A DNA stretch of 45,420 nt from Verrucomicrobiota bacterium. GTDB taxonomy: Bacteria > Verrucomicrobiota > Verrucomicrobiia > Limisphaerales > Fontisphaeraceae. The notes below the pieces were generated by a model. The model saw only the letters and a list, made by a program, of their open reading frames with translations. It was not told the DNA's origin and searched no databases. The stretch spans positions 1 through 45,420 of the forward strand of contig JBAXGN010000043.1 of assembly GCA_037139415.1 (NCBI GenBank). Direction: 5' to 3'. Position numbers and translations under genes: made by a program. How positions within the stretch are numbered: the first letter of the stretch is position 1; the number at the start of each line of letters is the position of its first letter. Below are positions 7,830-17,194 of this stretch, piece after piece.

Positions 7830-9098
7830 ATGATACCCCCCGTTATCCAACCTACCCGCACCCGCTATAAAGTGGTTGGTCTGGCGGTGCTGCTGGCCAT
7901 GGTCACGTACTTGGATCGGGCCTGCCTCGGGGTGCTCACCCCGTATATTCGACGGGACCTGAGTTTCAGCGAAGAACAGATGAGCATGGTCTTCAGCGCC
8001 TTTGCGCTGGCCTATGCGCTGTTTGAAATCCCCACGGCCTGGTGGGCGGACCGCCACGGCACCCGTCAGGTGCTGACCCGCATTGTCGCTTGGTGGTCCA
8101 CGTTCACCATGGCGACCGCCTTGGCGTTTAACCACGTTTCCATGCTGGCGATCCGTTTCCTTTTTGGCGCAGGCGAAGCCGGTGCGTGGCCGGGGGTGGC
8201 GCGTTCGTTTTCCCGTTGGATTCCCCGTCATGAACGCGGGACCATCATGGGGATCTTTTTCGCCGGAGCCCACCTATCCGGGGGGCTTACCCCATTGCTG
8301 GTGGTATGCATGCTCAACTTTATGGGCTGGCGGATGGTGTTTGTCTGCTTTGGCCTGATTGGTTTCGCCTGGGCCGTGGCGTGGCACCACTGGTTTCGGA
8401 ATGACCCAGCCGAGCATCCCTCCGTGAACGCGGCGGAACTGCAACTGATCGAAGCCGGGCGCGAGCCAGCCTCGGGCCATCATGCCGGCTGGGATTACTG
8501 GCGGTGCTTATTGGGCCAGCGCAATATTCTGGCGCTCTGTTTCATGTATTTCCCCAACAGTTTTGTGTTTTATTTTTGCATCACCTGGCTGCCGACCTAT
8601 TTGAATGAAAAGCATGGCTTCGATGCCACGTTGCTGGCGGTGTTTGCGGGGCTGCCGCTTATTCTGAGTGTGTTGGGGGATTTGTTTGGCGGCTTCACTA
8701 CGGATGCCGTGACCCGGAAGCTCGGATTGCGCATCGGGCGCGCGGGCGTCGGCGCCGCCGCGTATGTGGTGGCGGGCGTTGCCATGTTGGGCGCGGCGAT
8801 GACTGGACACCCGGTAACCGCTGCCGTGCTGATCTCCGTGGCGCTGGGCGCGAGCATGTTCACGCTGGGTGCCGCCTGGAGCACCTGCCAGGACATTGGC
8901 GGAACCCATGCGGGCGTGGTCAGTGCCGCCATGAACACCTCCGGCCAGATCGGAGGCCTACTGTGTCCCCTGGTGGTGACGTTCTTGCATAAGACGTACC
9001 AGGATTGGAACGCACCGCTATTCCTGATGGGCGGCCTCTTCCTAATGGGAGCGGTTGGTTGGTGTTTTGTAAACCCGCATAAGCGCATATTCGATTAA
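7830..9098 (+). CDS. MFS transporter, anion:cation symporter type
   Basis: The 422-residue protein has about 12 hydrophobic segments. The motif-A region between helices 2 and 3 reads [12 protein letters not shown], and the following [14 protein letters not shown] stretch is typical of the ACS group (hexuronate, glucarate and other organic-anion importers). It likely brings a sugar acid or similar anion across the inner membrane with protons. It begins 31 nt after the GntR gene and ends 3 nt before the next start, so it is part of the same transcription unit. The substrate cannot be read from the sequence. Confidence 0.87.
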   Translation: MIPPVIQPTRTRYKVVGLAVLLAMVTYLDRACLGVLTPYIRRDLSFSEEQMSMVFSAFALAYALFEIPTAWWADRHGTRQVLTRIVAWWSTFTMATALAFNHVSMLAIRFLFGAGEAGAWPGVARSFSRWIPRHERGTIMGIFFAGAHLSGGLTPLLVVCMLNFMGWRMVFVCFGLIGFAWAVAWHHWFRNDPAEHPSVNAAELQLIEAGREPASGHHAGWDYWRCLLGQRNILALCFMYFPNSFVFYFCITWLPTYLNEKHGFDATLLAVFAGLPLILSVLGDLFGGFTTDAVTRKLGLRIGRAGVGAAAYVVAGVAMLGAAMTGHPVTAAVLISVALGASMFTLGAAWSTCQDIGGTHAGVVSAAMNTSGQIGGLLCPLVVTFLHKTYQDWNAPLFLMGGLFLMGAVGWCFVNPHKRIFD

Positions 9099-9101
9099 TT
9101 C

Positions 9102-10982
9102 ATGAAAATACATTATCCTTGGCTGTTGGCTGCCGTGCTTTCTTGCGCAGCACAAATCATCAACGCAGAAACTCCTGCCGCAGTCGTTCCCGATCCCCGC
9201 CATCTCAGTAATGGCTGGAATATCCCCAGCGAAGGGTATGCGGACCAGCCGTACATCGTGAAGACCGATGACGCCGCGTGGCTGTGTGTCATGACCACCG
9301 GCAAAGGCGTCGAGGGAGCTGGCGGACAGCATGTGGTGTCCATGCGCAGCACGGATCGAGGCCGCACCTGGTCGGAAATTGTGCCGATCGAACCCGCCGC
9401 TGGACCGGAAGCGAGTTACGCAGTGCTCCTGAAGGTGCCGGGCGGTCGAATCTATGCCTTCTACAATCACAACACGGACCGGGTGCCGGAAGTGAAGCGT
9501 GAGGATAAAGGCGTTTATAAGCGCGTGGATTCCCTCGGCCATTACGTCTTCAAATACAGCGACGACCATGGTCGGACCTGGTCCGCCAAGCGCTACGAGG
9601 TGGAGCTGCGTGAATTTGAATGTGATCGCAATAACGCCTATGGTGGCAAGCTGCGTTTCTTCTGGAATGTGGGACGCCCCTTGATTGTGGATGGTACCGC
9701 CATGCTGGTTATCCACAAGGTGGGTGCCATGGGCGACGGCTTTTTCGCCCAATCCGAGGGGGCCTTCTTCAGCAGCCGGAACATCCTTAGCGAACGCGAC
9801 CCCGCCAAAATCAATTTCACCACTCTGCCCGATGGGGAGATTGGGCTGCGCACGCCCCCCGGAGGCGGACGCGTTGCGGAGGAACAAAGCATCGTCAAGC
9901 TGAGTGATGGTTCATTGTATTGCGTTTATCGCACCATTGATGGCTGGCCGACGTGCGCCTATAGCCGGGATCATGGTCATACCTGGACCACCCCGGCCTA
10001 CAAGACTTATTCCCCGGGGGGACGCCGCGTGAAACACCCACGCGCGGCCAACTTCGCCTGGAACTGTTCAAACGGGAAGTTCCTTTACTGGTTTCACAAT
10101 CACGGTGGCCGGTTCGTGGGCGAACTGGGGGCCAACGGCAAGGGTGGACGCAGTCCCTATGACGATCGCAACCCCGCGTGGCTCATGGCCGGGCGTGAAG
10201 TGGATACGCCTCAGGGCAAATGCATCGAATGGTCCCAGCCGGAAATTCTGCTCTACGACGATGATCCATTTATCCGCATGAGTTACCCCGATCTCGTGGA
10301 AGACGATGGCAAATACTTCATCACGGAAACCCAGAAGACCATTGGGCGGGCGCACGAAATCCCCAAGGCGCTCGTGGAAGGTTTGTTCAATCAGTTCACC
10401 TGCCGGGCCGGCGCAACGAATGGGTTGATCGGCAAGCTGCCTGCCGGGCAACCGGCAGCGCGGGAAGTGACGATGCCCAAGCTGCCGGAATTCCACCGGC
10501 GCAACACGAAGTCGGAGGATCAGCGCGGTCAGGACCTGCGGGCGGGCTTCAGCCTGGATGTGTGGTTGAAACTTGATTCACTCAAGGCTGGGCAGGTCCT
10601 GCTCGATAGCCGCACGGAATCCGGCCAGGGCATTCTGCTGGCCACAACCGAATCCGGCACTCTCCGGCTTACCCTGAATGATGGCCGCCAGGAAACCGGT
10701 TGGGATTGTGATCGCGGCGTCATCCAGGCAGATAAACTGCATCACGTGGTGGCGACCGTGGACAGCGGCCCGAAAATCATCACCTTCGTCGTGGATGGGG
10801 TGTTATGCGATGGCGGTGATCAGCGCCAGTTCGGCTGGGGCCGATTTAGCCCCACGCTGCGCGCTCCCAACGGTGCCTCAAAATTGCAGATCACCGCAAC
10901 CATTCAGGGAATGCGCCTATATAATCGAGCGCTCCGCACCAGCGAAGCTGTTGGCAACTTCCGCGCCGGCCCGGTTTGGTAA
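9102..10982 (+). CDS. Secreted sialidase-fold protein with C-terminal LamG-like domain
   Basis: The 626-residue protein has a signal peptide (about residues 1-22) and a sialidase/BNR propeller (about 30-440) with Asp-boxes STDRGRTWSE, SDDHGRTWSA and SRDHGHTWTT. A concanavalin-like/LamG domain follows (about 475-620: SLDVWLKL...HHVVATVD...FVVDG). Such proteins are exo-acting glycosidases or lyases of the six-bladed propeller class, or sugar binders. True sialidase activity is not implied. It starts 3 nt after the transporter stop and is the first of three propeller genes in a row. Confidence 0.82.
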   Translation: MKIHYPWLLAAVLSCAAQIINAETPAAVVPDPRHLSNGWNIPSEGYADQPYIVKTDDAAWLCVMTTGKGVEGAGGQHVVSMRSTDRGRTWSEIVPIEPAAGPEASYAVLLKVPGGRIYAFYNHNTDRVPEVKREDKGVYKRVDSLGHYVFKYSDDHGRTWSAKRYEVELREFECDRNNAYGGKLRFFWNVGRPLIVDGTAMLVIHKVGAMGDGFFAQSEGAFFSSRNILSERDPAKINFTTLPDGEIGLRTPPGGGRVAEEQSIVKLSDGSLYCVYRTIDGWPTCAYSRDHGHTWTTPAYKTYSPGGRRVKHPRAANFAWNCSNGKFLYWFHNHGGRFVGELGANGKGGRSPYDDRNPAWLMAGREVDTPQGKCIEWSQPEILLYDDDPFIRMSYPDLVEDDGKYFITETQKTIGRAHEIPKALVEGLFNQFTCRAGATNGLIGKLPAGQPAAREVTMPKLPEFHRRNTKSEDQRGQDLRAGFSLDVWLKLDSLKAGQVLLDSRTESGQGILLATTESGTLRLTLNDGRQETGWDCDRGVIQADKLHHVVATVDSGPKIITFVVDGVLCDGGDQRQFGWGRFSPTLRAPNGASKLQITATIQGMRLYNRALRTSEAVGNFRAGPVW

Positions 10983-11004
10983 CACTATAAACATTTCCAA
11001 CCTT

Positions 11005-12732
11005 ATGAACGGATCACCGACTCTATATACTCATCTTGTCGCAACTCTCTGTGTTGCCGCCAGCGTAGCTACCGCCAGCGAACCGCTTAAAATTTATCAA
11101 CCAAAGGTGAAACTGGCGGACATTTATTATTATCATCCGGGTGCCAAACCGGCCCTGAAATATAATCACGATGTGGATATTGTGAAATTTAAGGGAAAAT
11201 TCTTCGCCGCCTGGAACGCCAATGAAACCCAGCGTGAAGATGTGCCCGGCCAGTATAATTTTCTCAGCGTCAGCGACGATTTTGAGCATTGGTCCCCGCC
11301 CGTGCGCATGTTCACCGCCGAGGCGGGCGCGCAGAATCCCGTGGAGAGCGACAACCAATGGCAGCCCAACTTCATCAACTGGAAGGACCAGCAGCTCTTT
11401 TGCGCCTGGAGCGATTTCATGGCCCGGCGGGTCTTCGTGGCCGTCTCGACGGATGGCGTCCGCTGGAATAATGTGGAAGTGGTGAACGCTCCCGAAAAGC
11501 TCAAGGGCAAAGCCTGCGGCTTTCCCACCAACCACGGTCTGGTGACTTCCAAAGGGGTCATGCTTTTTCCGTGCAGCCTTCCGTTTTCCGATACTCCCCG
11601 CGCCCAGGTGGGGCGCACACAATATGCCGGCGTACTGCGCAGTGAAGACGGTGGCAAAACCTGGACCTGGAGCGAACCGATCGAGGCGGTGAGCTGGACC
11701 CAGGCGGGAGAGAAACCGGCCGATTTCGGCGGCGAGACGATTACCCTCTGGGAGCCCATGCTATTTGAGCAAGCGGACGGCAAAATCGGCCTCCTCATCC
11801 GCAACTCGACGGCGCAGGATGTGCCTGAACGAATGGAAAAACCGCATCGCATGCTGCTCTACTGCACCAGTGCTGATGCCGGCCTAACCTGGACCAAAGC
11901 CCGTCCGGTGGAGGTGGACACCATTTGTTCGCGCAATTACGCCGCGTCTGGGGTGGGCACTGCCGACAGCCTGCTGATGGTGATGAACGATAACAACGTG
12001 CGCGTGCCGGAACGCATCAGTCGCGACCGTTATTTTCTTTCGCTCTTCTGCGCGCCGGTTTGCGATCCTGACCTGCTGCTGCCGGGTCCGGTGGTACAAC
12101 CCGCAGGCGGCACGGCATATTACCCCAACGGGTTCGTGGATGACGGCAAACTTTATGTGGCTTACACCTATCCCCGCGGCATCCACAGTTCCGTGGTTGA
12201 ATCCCTCCCGGATTTCACCCGCCCGTTTCTGTTACCACGGGCCGGCCGGGCCGGGCTGCGGCTGGAACCCAACCTCGCCATCTTCGAACAACGCGTCACC
12301 AGCCTGGGGCTCGTGCTCACCGAAGCCATGACCCGCGCCACCAAACTGCGGCTGTCGTTTGATGTCAACCTCCACCGCTACGCTGGCGATGACTGGCCGC
12401 TGCTCACCCTCGGGGGCAAAAGCCGCAACGGCAGCAGTATTCGCGCAATCTATCGCGAGGAGCTTAAATCCGACGTCCTGCAAGTGGCCATCGGAGGTAA
12501 TCAATGGGCTGATCTCGGCCAAGTCAAACGCCGTGAATGGAATCATCTGGAACTGGAACTGCGCCGCGATGATTTCTCGGTGACATTGAACAGCGCCCTC
12601 CCCATCAACGTGAAGCGCGTCCTCCTGCGCAAAATCTGCTTCGGCGGTCTATACGTCGCTCCCGCCTGGCCCATGGGAATGCAGTGGACCAGTGATGTGC
12701 GGCTGAAGCTGGATACCATCCAGGTTGAATAG
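11005..12732 (+). CDS. Secreted sialidase-fold protein
   Basis: The 575-residue product begins at the ATG at 11005, 22 nt after the previous stop; the longer frame overlapping the previous gene is rejected because the signal peptide (about residues 1-24) starts here. Propeller repeats are seen as STDGVRWNN, SEDGGKTWTWSEP and SADAGLTWTKA. The last 130 residues form a beta-rich domain that ends in a strand pattern and may bind sugar. It is probably a periplasmic or secreted glycan-active protein in the same operon. I cannot assign a CAZy family. Confidence 0.8.
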   Translation: MNGSPTLYTHLVATLCVAASVATASEPLKIYQPKVKLADIYYYHPGAKPALKYNHDVDIVKFKGKFFAAWNANETQREDVPGQYNFLSVSDDFEHWSPPVRMFTAEAGAQNPVESDNQWQPNFINWKDQQLFCAWSDFMARRVFVAVSTDGVRWNNVEVVNAPEKLKGKACGFPTNHGLVTSKGVMLFPCSLPFSDTPRAQVGRTQYAGVLRSEDGGKTWTWSEPIEAVSWTQAGEKPADFGGETITLWEPMLFEQADGKIGLLIRNSTAQDVPERMEKPHRMLLYCTSADAGLTWTKARPVEVDTICSRNYAASGVGTADSLLMVMNDNNVRVPERISRDRYFLSLFCAPVCDPDLLLPGPVVQPAGGTAYYPNGFVDDGKLYVAYTYPRGIHSSVVESLPDFTRPFLLPRAGRAGLRLEPNLAIFEQRVTSLGLVLTEAMTRATKLRLSFDVNLHRYAGDDWPLLTLGGKSRNGSSIRAIYREELKSDVLQVAIGGNQWADLGQVKRREWNHLELELRRDDFSVTLNSALPINVKRVLLRKICFGGLYVAPAWPMGMQWTSDVRLKLDTIQVE

Positions 12733-12779
12733 CCGAAGTCCGAACCGTTAAACACGCAACAATCAATGCTCTGTACTTT

Positions 12780-14198
12780 ATGAAAACACCTCTTTCCTGG
12801 CTATTGGGTGTGGCGGCGTTCTGTGCCGCCCCATGCCTGATGGATGCTGCTACCAACGTTGTTGTCGCAAAGCCAGACACCAATTTCATCGCCACGCCCG
12901 CCGAACTCAGGGCACGCATCCCGGCCCAGCTCCGCATCACCAAGCCGGACTATGTGGTCTTTGTCCCCGAAGTTACCGATGCGGGCGTCAGTGATACCGG
13001 TAATGAGCACTTCCTGGTTTGCGAAGCCAAAGATGGTTCGCTGGCAGCCATTTGGACGCAAAGCTCCGTAGAGAACTTTTCTCCGGATGCACCGGCAGAC
13101 CAGCACATTGCGTTCGCACGCAGCACTGATGAAGGGGTGACCTGGTCCAAACCACGCATCATTGCCGGACCGAAGAAAGCCGGCGATGGGTTCATGGCCA
13201 GTTGGGCCTATCCCCTGGTGAGCAAGAAGGGACGCATCTACGTACTCTATAGCCAACACATTGGGAAATATGATTCCTTCTTCCACCATACCGGGCGGTT
13301 GGATGGCATTTACAGTGATGACCAGGGAGCGACATGGTCGAAGCCGCAGAACGTCTCGGTTGCGCGCAGCATCAACGATAATCCGGACACCAATATGCCA
13401 CCAAACATGTTGTGCTGGCAGAAACCATTGCGATTGGGCAGGGACGGCAAGTATTTCGCCGGTTTTACCCGCTGGACCAGCTTCGCGGTCCGGAAACCGT
13501 CGCCCAAGTCATTAGGAACAGCCGACTCACGCGTTGAGTTTATGCGCTTCGAAAACGTGGATGATAATCCTGAGCCGCGCGACCTGAGGATCAGTTGGTT
13601 CGCCGCGAACGAAAAGGCGCTGGCCGTGCCAACCCCAAGCTTTCCCGAGAACAGCGTTTGCCAGGAACCTTCGATCGTGAAGCTGCCGGATGGACGGCTG
13701 TTCTGCGTGATGCGTACCGGAGCGGGCAGCCCGTTTTGGAGCATAAGCGCCGATCTGGGCGAGACATGGGCCCAGCCACGCCGTCTCCTGCGCAAGGATG
13801 GCGGCGCCCCCTTGCAGCACCCGATTTCCCCCTGCCCGATCTACGATGTGGGCGGCAATGAGGCAGGGAGTGGTCGTTACGTGCTTTTCATCCATAATAA
13901 TGATGGGCACTTTAAAGGTTACCGGCCAACACCACCGGTCACCGGTTTCAATCGCCGCCCGATCTATCTCGTCCCCGGGCGTTTTCAGCCCGGCGCGGAC
14001 CAGCCCGTTTGGTTCGACGAAATGAAATTCTTCATGGACCACGACCATGTCAGCCTAGGCAAACCTGGCACGAGCGGCCGGTATGATCTTTCCCTCTATT
14101 CCAGTTTTACGGTTCGGAACGGCAAACCGGTACTTTGGTATCCGGAGCGGAAGTTTTTCCTGCTGGGCCGGGTAATCGGCGCGGAGTGGTTTAAATGA
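12780..14198 (+). CDS. Secreted sialidase-fold protein
   Basis: The 472-residue protein has a signal peptide (about residues 1-24) and one propeller domain with Asp-boxes STDEGVTWSKP, SDDQGATWSKP and SADLGETWAQP. It lacks the C-terminal add-on domains of its two upstream neighbours. It has the length of a single-domain exo-sialidase-like enzyme. Its place between two related genes and the decarboxylase-family gene suggests successive action on one glycan. The substrate is unknown. Confidence 0.8.
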   Translation: MKTPLSWLLGVAAFCAAPCLMDAATNVVVAKPDTNFIATPAELRARIPAQLRITKPDYVVFVPEVTDAGVSDTGNEHFLVCEAKDGSLAAIWTQSSVENFSPDAPADQHIAFARSTDEGVTWSKPRIIAGPKKAGDGFMASWAYPLVSKKGRIYVLYSQHIGKYDSFFHHTGRLDGIYSDDQGATWSKPQNVSVARSINDNPDTNMPPNMLCWQKPLRLGRDGKYFAGFTRWTSFAVRKPSPKSLGTADSRVEFMRFENVDDNPEPRDLRISWFAANEKALAVPTPSFPENSVCQEPSIVKLPDGRLFCVMRTGAGSPFWSISADLGETWAQPRRLLRKDGGAPLQHPISPCPIYDVGGNEAGSGRYVLFIHNNDGHFKGYRPTPPVTGFNRRPIYLVPGRFQPGADQPVWFDEMKFFMDHDHVSLGKPGTSGRYDLSLYSSFTVRNGKPVLWYPERKFFLLGRVIGAEWFK

Positions 14199-14214
14199 GA
14201 GATGGAATGACGTT

Positions 14215-15255
14215 ATGAACTCCGTCGAACGTGTCCATACCGCCCTGCGCCGTGGTCAGCCCGACCGCGTGCCGGTGATCGAATTTGTCGTGGATGAAAA
14301 GGTGGCCCGTGCCGCCGTACCCGGCTGCCATGATGTGGCGGACGCCATGGACCAACTGGATATGGATGCCGTGGGGTGCGGTGCCAAATTTGATATCATC
14401 AGGCAGAATGCCGATGAATCATTTGTGGATGAATGGGGCGTGACCTATATTCCCAGCCCGGAAGCCGTGGCCCATCCGCATCACGGACCAGTGGCGACGC
14501 TGGAGGATGCTCAGCGCTACCAGACTCCTGATCCCGATGCCCCGCATCGCCTGGGAAAACTGCCCGACCTGGTATCGCGCTATCAAGGCAAACGCGCCAT
14601 CTGCTTTCATCATCGCGCCGCCTTCATGTGGTCGGCTTACTTAACGGGGCTGGATAACCTCCTGCTGAATTTCCTGGTCGAGCCGGAATTAGTCGAGGTG
14701 CTGATGGACAAGGTTTTGACCTGCAACATGCGCATTGTACAGCGTGCCATTCGTGCCGGAGCGGAGGTGATTATTCTCGGAGATGACTATGCCGGGAACC
14801 AAGGACCGATGATGAGCCCGGCGCATTTTCGCCAGTACATTCTACCGCGTCTGAAAAAAATGGTGGACCTGATTCACGCCGAAGGCGCATTTTGCATCAA
14901 GCATTCCGATGGCAACCTCTATCCCATTCTCGCCGATATCGTCAGTGCCGGACCGGACGGCATCAACCCGGTGGAACCCGTGGCTGGCATGGATTTAAAA
15001 ACGGTCAAGCGGTTGGTGGGTGACCGCGTATGTGTCACCGGCAACATTGACTGCGCGCAACTCTTGTGCCATGGCACCACGGAACAAGTCCGGGAAGCGG
15101 TGCGGCAGGCTATCGCCGATGCGGCACCCGGTGGTGGTTACATCCTCACTTCCTCCAACAGTATTCACTCCTCCTGCAATCCGCAGAGTTTTGTCGCAAT
15201 GGTAAAGGCCTGCCACGAATTTGGAACCTACAATGCCGAGCGCAAGCGGGTCTAA
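14215..15255 (+). CDS. Uroporphyrinogen decarboxylase-family protein
   Basis: The 346-residue TIM-barrel protein belongs to the URO-D superfamily, which includes heme-pathway HemE and the corrinoid/methyl-transfer MtaA/CmuA group. The start NSVERVHTALRRGQPDRVPV is the typical family opening. Later motifs include HSDGN (about residue 224), VTGNID (about 278) and SSNSIHSSC. The setting in a catabolic operon, rather than with heme genes, makes heme synthesis unlikely. A methyltransferase or lyase-like role in the same pathway is an inference. It begins 16 nt after the preceding gene. Confidence 0.8.
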   Translation: MNSVERVHTALRRGQPDRVPVIEFVVDEKVARAAVPGCHDVADAMDQLDMDAVGCGAKFDIIRQNADESFVDEWGVTYIPSPEAVAHPHHGPVATLEDAQRYQTPDPDAPHRLGKLPDLVSRYQGKRAICFHHRAAFMWSAYLTGLDNLLLNFLVEPELVEVLMDKVLTCNMRIVQRAIRAGAEVIILGDDYAGNQGPMMSPAHFRQYILPRLKKMVDLIHAEGAFCIKHSDGNLYPILADIVSAGPDGINPVEPVAGMDLKTVKRLVGDRVCVTGNIDCAQLLCHGTTEQVREAVRQAIADAAPGGGYILTSSNSIHSSCNPQSFVAMVKACHEFGTYNAERKRV

Positions 15256-15433
15256 CAATTGGAGCAGCAGTAACTGCCCGCGCCGGCCGGCAGCAGCGTT
15301 GTCGCTCAGCACCAGGAATTGATGCGCTGCCACATATCAAGCGTGCGCCGCTGGTTGTCGGCGGAGAGCGGGGTTTGGAATCTCTGCCGATTTTCCCTTT
15401 CCCCCGCGCCCCATTTTCTGGCATACTACTCCC

Positions 15434-16378
15434 ATGCTAAACCGTACCAGTAACGCGCAATGGATCCCCGGCCAAGCAGTCGGGGCGTGGAGTTGTGCGC
15501 CGGAACAACTGCTGACGCTGCTGCTCTTCTTGATCACCCTCGCCGCCTTCACTGTGGTCGGGCAGGGGACGAACCAAGCCGTTGGGAAACTGACGGAGAC
15601 CAATAGCGCCGTGCCGCAACTGGGCGCGCGCTGGACGAACAGCCTCGGGATGCCCTTCGCCCCCGTGCCGGGAACCAAGGTGCTCTTTGGCATCTGGGAT
15701 GTGCGGGTGAAGGATTATGCCGCGTATGCCGCCGCCGTTCCGGGAGTGGATGAGAAGTGGAAGAAGGTGGAATATAAAGGCGTGCCAGTGAGCGATGGGC
15801 CGGAGCATCCGGTGGTGAAGGTAAGCTGGGAGGACGCCAAGGCATTTTGCGCGTGGCTGACCAAGAAGGAACAGGGCGAGGGTAAATTGGGAACCAATCA
15901 GGAGTATCGGCTGCCAACGGATGCGGAATGGAGTTACGCGGTGGGGATTGGGGATAAAGAAAAGAATGGTAATGGCACACCTAAAGACAAGAACATGAAA
16001 CTCGAAGGCGTCTATCCATGGGGCAACCAATGGCCGCCGCCGAAGGGGGCGGGCAATTACTCGGATATGACGAGCCGACAGAAGTTCGGCGATAAGTGGA
16101 CCTTTATTGGGGGCTATGATGATGGGTACGCGACGACGTCGCCGGTGGGCAGCTTTAAGGCGAATCCGTTTGGACTATATGATATGGGCGGGAATGTGTG
16201 GCAGTTGTGCGAGGATTGGTATGATACCGACCAGAAATACCGGGTATTGCGCGGGGGGTCGTGGTACCGCAGCCTTCCCGACAGTCTGCCGTCCTCGCGC
16301 CGTTGGTTCAGCACGCCTGAGTATCGGGTCAGCGGTATTGGTTTCCGTGTGATAGTGACTCTGGGAGCCGCGCCGTAG
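15434..16378 (+). CDS. FGE/SUMF1-fold protein lacking catalytic cysteines
   Basis: The 314-residue protein has an N-terminal hydrophobic segment (about residues 25-45) and a sulfatase-modifying-factor (C-type-lectin-like) domain (about 60-310) with EYRLPTDAEWSYA, GGNVWQLCEDWY and the terminal RVLRGGSWY. In true formylglycine-generating enzyme that motif is followed by the two active cysteines, but here the stretch after it (RSLPDSLPSSRR) has none. It is therefore unlikely to activate sulfatases. Comparable proteins in this phylum are thought to be structural or binding proteins. A 21-nt repeat array follows its 3' end. Confidence 0.8.
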   Translation: MLNRTSNAQWIPGQAVGAWSCAPEQLLTLLLFLITLAAFTVVGQGTNQAVGKLTETNSAVPQLGARWTNSLGMPFAPVPGTKVLFGIWDVRVKDYAAYAAAVPGVDEKWKKVEYKGVPVSDGPEHPVVKVSWEDAKAFCAWLTKKEQGEGKLGTNQEYRLPTDAEWSYAVGIGDKEKNGNGTPKDKNMKLEGVYPWGNQWPPPKGAGNYSDMTSRQKFGDKWTFIGGYDDGYATTSPVGSFKANPFGLYDMGGNVWQLCEDWYDTDQKYRVLRGGSWYRSLPDSLPSSRRWFSTPEYRVSGIGFRVIVTLGAAP

Positions 16379-17068
16379 CCTGCGGCTCTCCGGGAGTGCG
16401 CACGGCCAGGCCGGGGCGTCGGGGATCGAGCCGCCGCTTTGGTTGGCTGCGCCAATACCTCCATTGCCGCCCGTGTGGGCGCCCCAAAACCATCCCCTGG
16501 CACCCGGATGCCCCGCACCCCGTGCCGTCCGGTAGGCAACCGCACCGTTGGCGCTCTCCGGGGCATCGTTGGCGCGTTTCTGCGCGGCGCTCCGGAGTTT
16601 TCCGCCGCCCTTGGCGCATTTGGGCGCGCCCCTCCGCCATTTCGGGCAGCCCCCGTGAAGTTTCGGGCAGCCCCTGCGGAGTTTCGGGCAGCCCCTGCGG
16701 AGTTTCGGGCAGCCCCTGCGGAGTTTCGGGTGGCCCCTGCGGAGTTTCGGGTGGCCCCTGCGGAGTTTCGGGTGGCCCCCATGGAGTTTGGGGAACCCCC
16801 GGAATGGTTTAGGGGAGCCCCCAGACGATTTGGGGACGCCCCCAAATGAAATAGGGGAGCCCCCAAAGGGTTTCAGCGCGCCCCCAAATGAGCCAGGGGA
16901 GCCCCTAAATGGCAGGGGGGAGCCCCCAAGCGATTTGCTGCACGCCCAATTGGGTTTTCGGCACGCGAGAAATGAAATTGGGCAGCGTGGAAACATGGGC
17001 GAGTACGGTCCGGGAGGTTTCCGGGCAGGCGGTGCGTCGGGAAGGGAGCAGCCCGCGCTAAACAGCAC
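16175..17068 (-). CDS. Possible heptapeptide-repeat protein (array 1)
   Basis: An uninterrupted leftward frame starts at GTG 17068, with GGAGG about 10 nt upstream, and reads heptads such as GGSPKPF, RGFPKLH and RGHPKLR across the whole array. The heptads resemble those of the repeat gene at the right edge (GGSAKPF, RGFSETG). The C-terminal part decays and runs antisense through the end of the SUMF1-like gene. Whether it is translated is uncertain: repeats without stop codons keep several frames open, and the antisense overlap is a warning. No known family was recognised. Confidence 0.3.
   Translation of the reverse strand: MLFSAGCSLPDAPPARKPPGPYSPMFPRCPISFLACRKPNWACSKSLGGSPLPFRGSPGSFGGALKPFGGSPISFGGVPKSSGGSPKPFRGFPKLHGGHPKLRRGHPKLRRGHPKLRRGCPKLRRGCPKLRRGCPKLHGGCPKWRRGAPKCAKGGGKLRSAAQKRANDAPESANGAVAYRTARGAGHPGARGWFWGAHTGGNGGIGAANQSGGSIPDAPAWPCALPESRRLRRGSQSHYHTETNTADPILRRAEPTARGRQTVGKAAVPRPPAQYPVFLVGIIPILAQLPHIPAHII
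16540..16960. repeat. 21-nt tandem repeat array 1
   Basis: About twenty 21-nt units lie head to tail. They are nearly identical in the centre (GCAGCCCCTGCGGAGTTTCG repeated from about 16670 to 16770) and increasingly diverged on both sides. On the right they change to a GGGGAGCCCCCAAA-type unit. Because 21 is a multiple of three, each strand can encode heptapeptides. It fills most of the 816-bp gap between the SUMF1-like gene and the rhamnogalacturonan lyase; nothing else is apparent in that gap. Confidence 0.9.
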
Positions 17069-17194
17069 CTCTGGCGGCCCTCCGGGGGCGCTGGCGTGGT
17101 CCGCGGTCGCCGACCGTTGCGGCTGGAGCGGTCTATTTCTTGAGGGGTCTTTCTATTTGCCAGCGGGGGCCGCTTTGCAATACCTTCCCTGGAT

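Noticed and set aside
9102-14198. Calling the three propeller genes true sialidases
   Set aside because: The Asp-boxes show the fold only; the arginine triad and other sialidase active-site residues could not be confirmed by eye.
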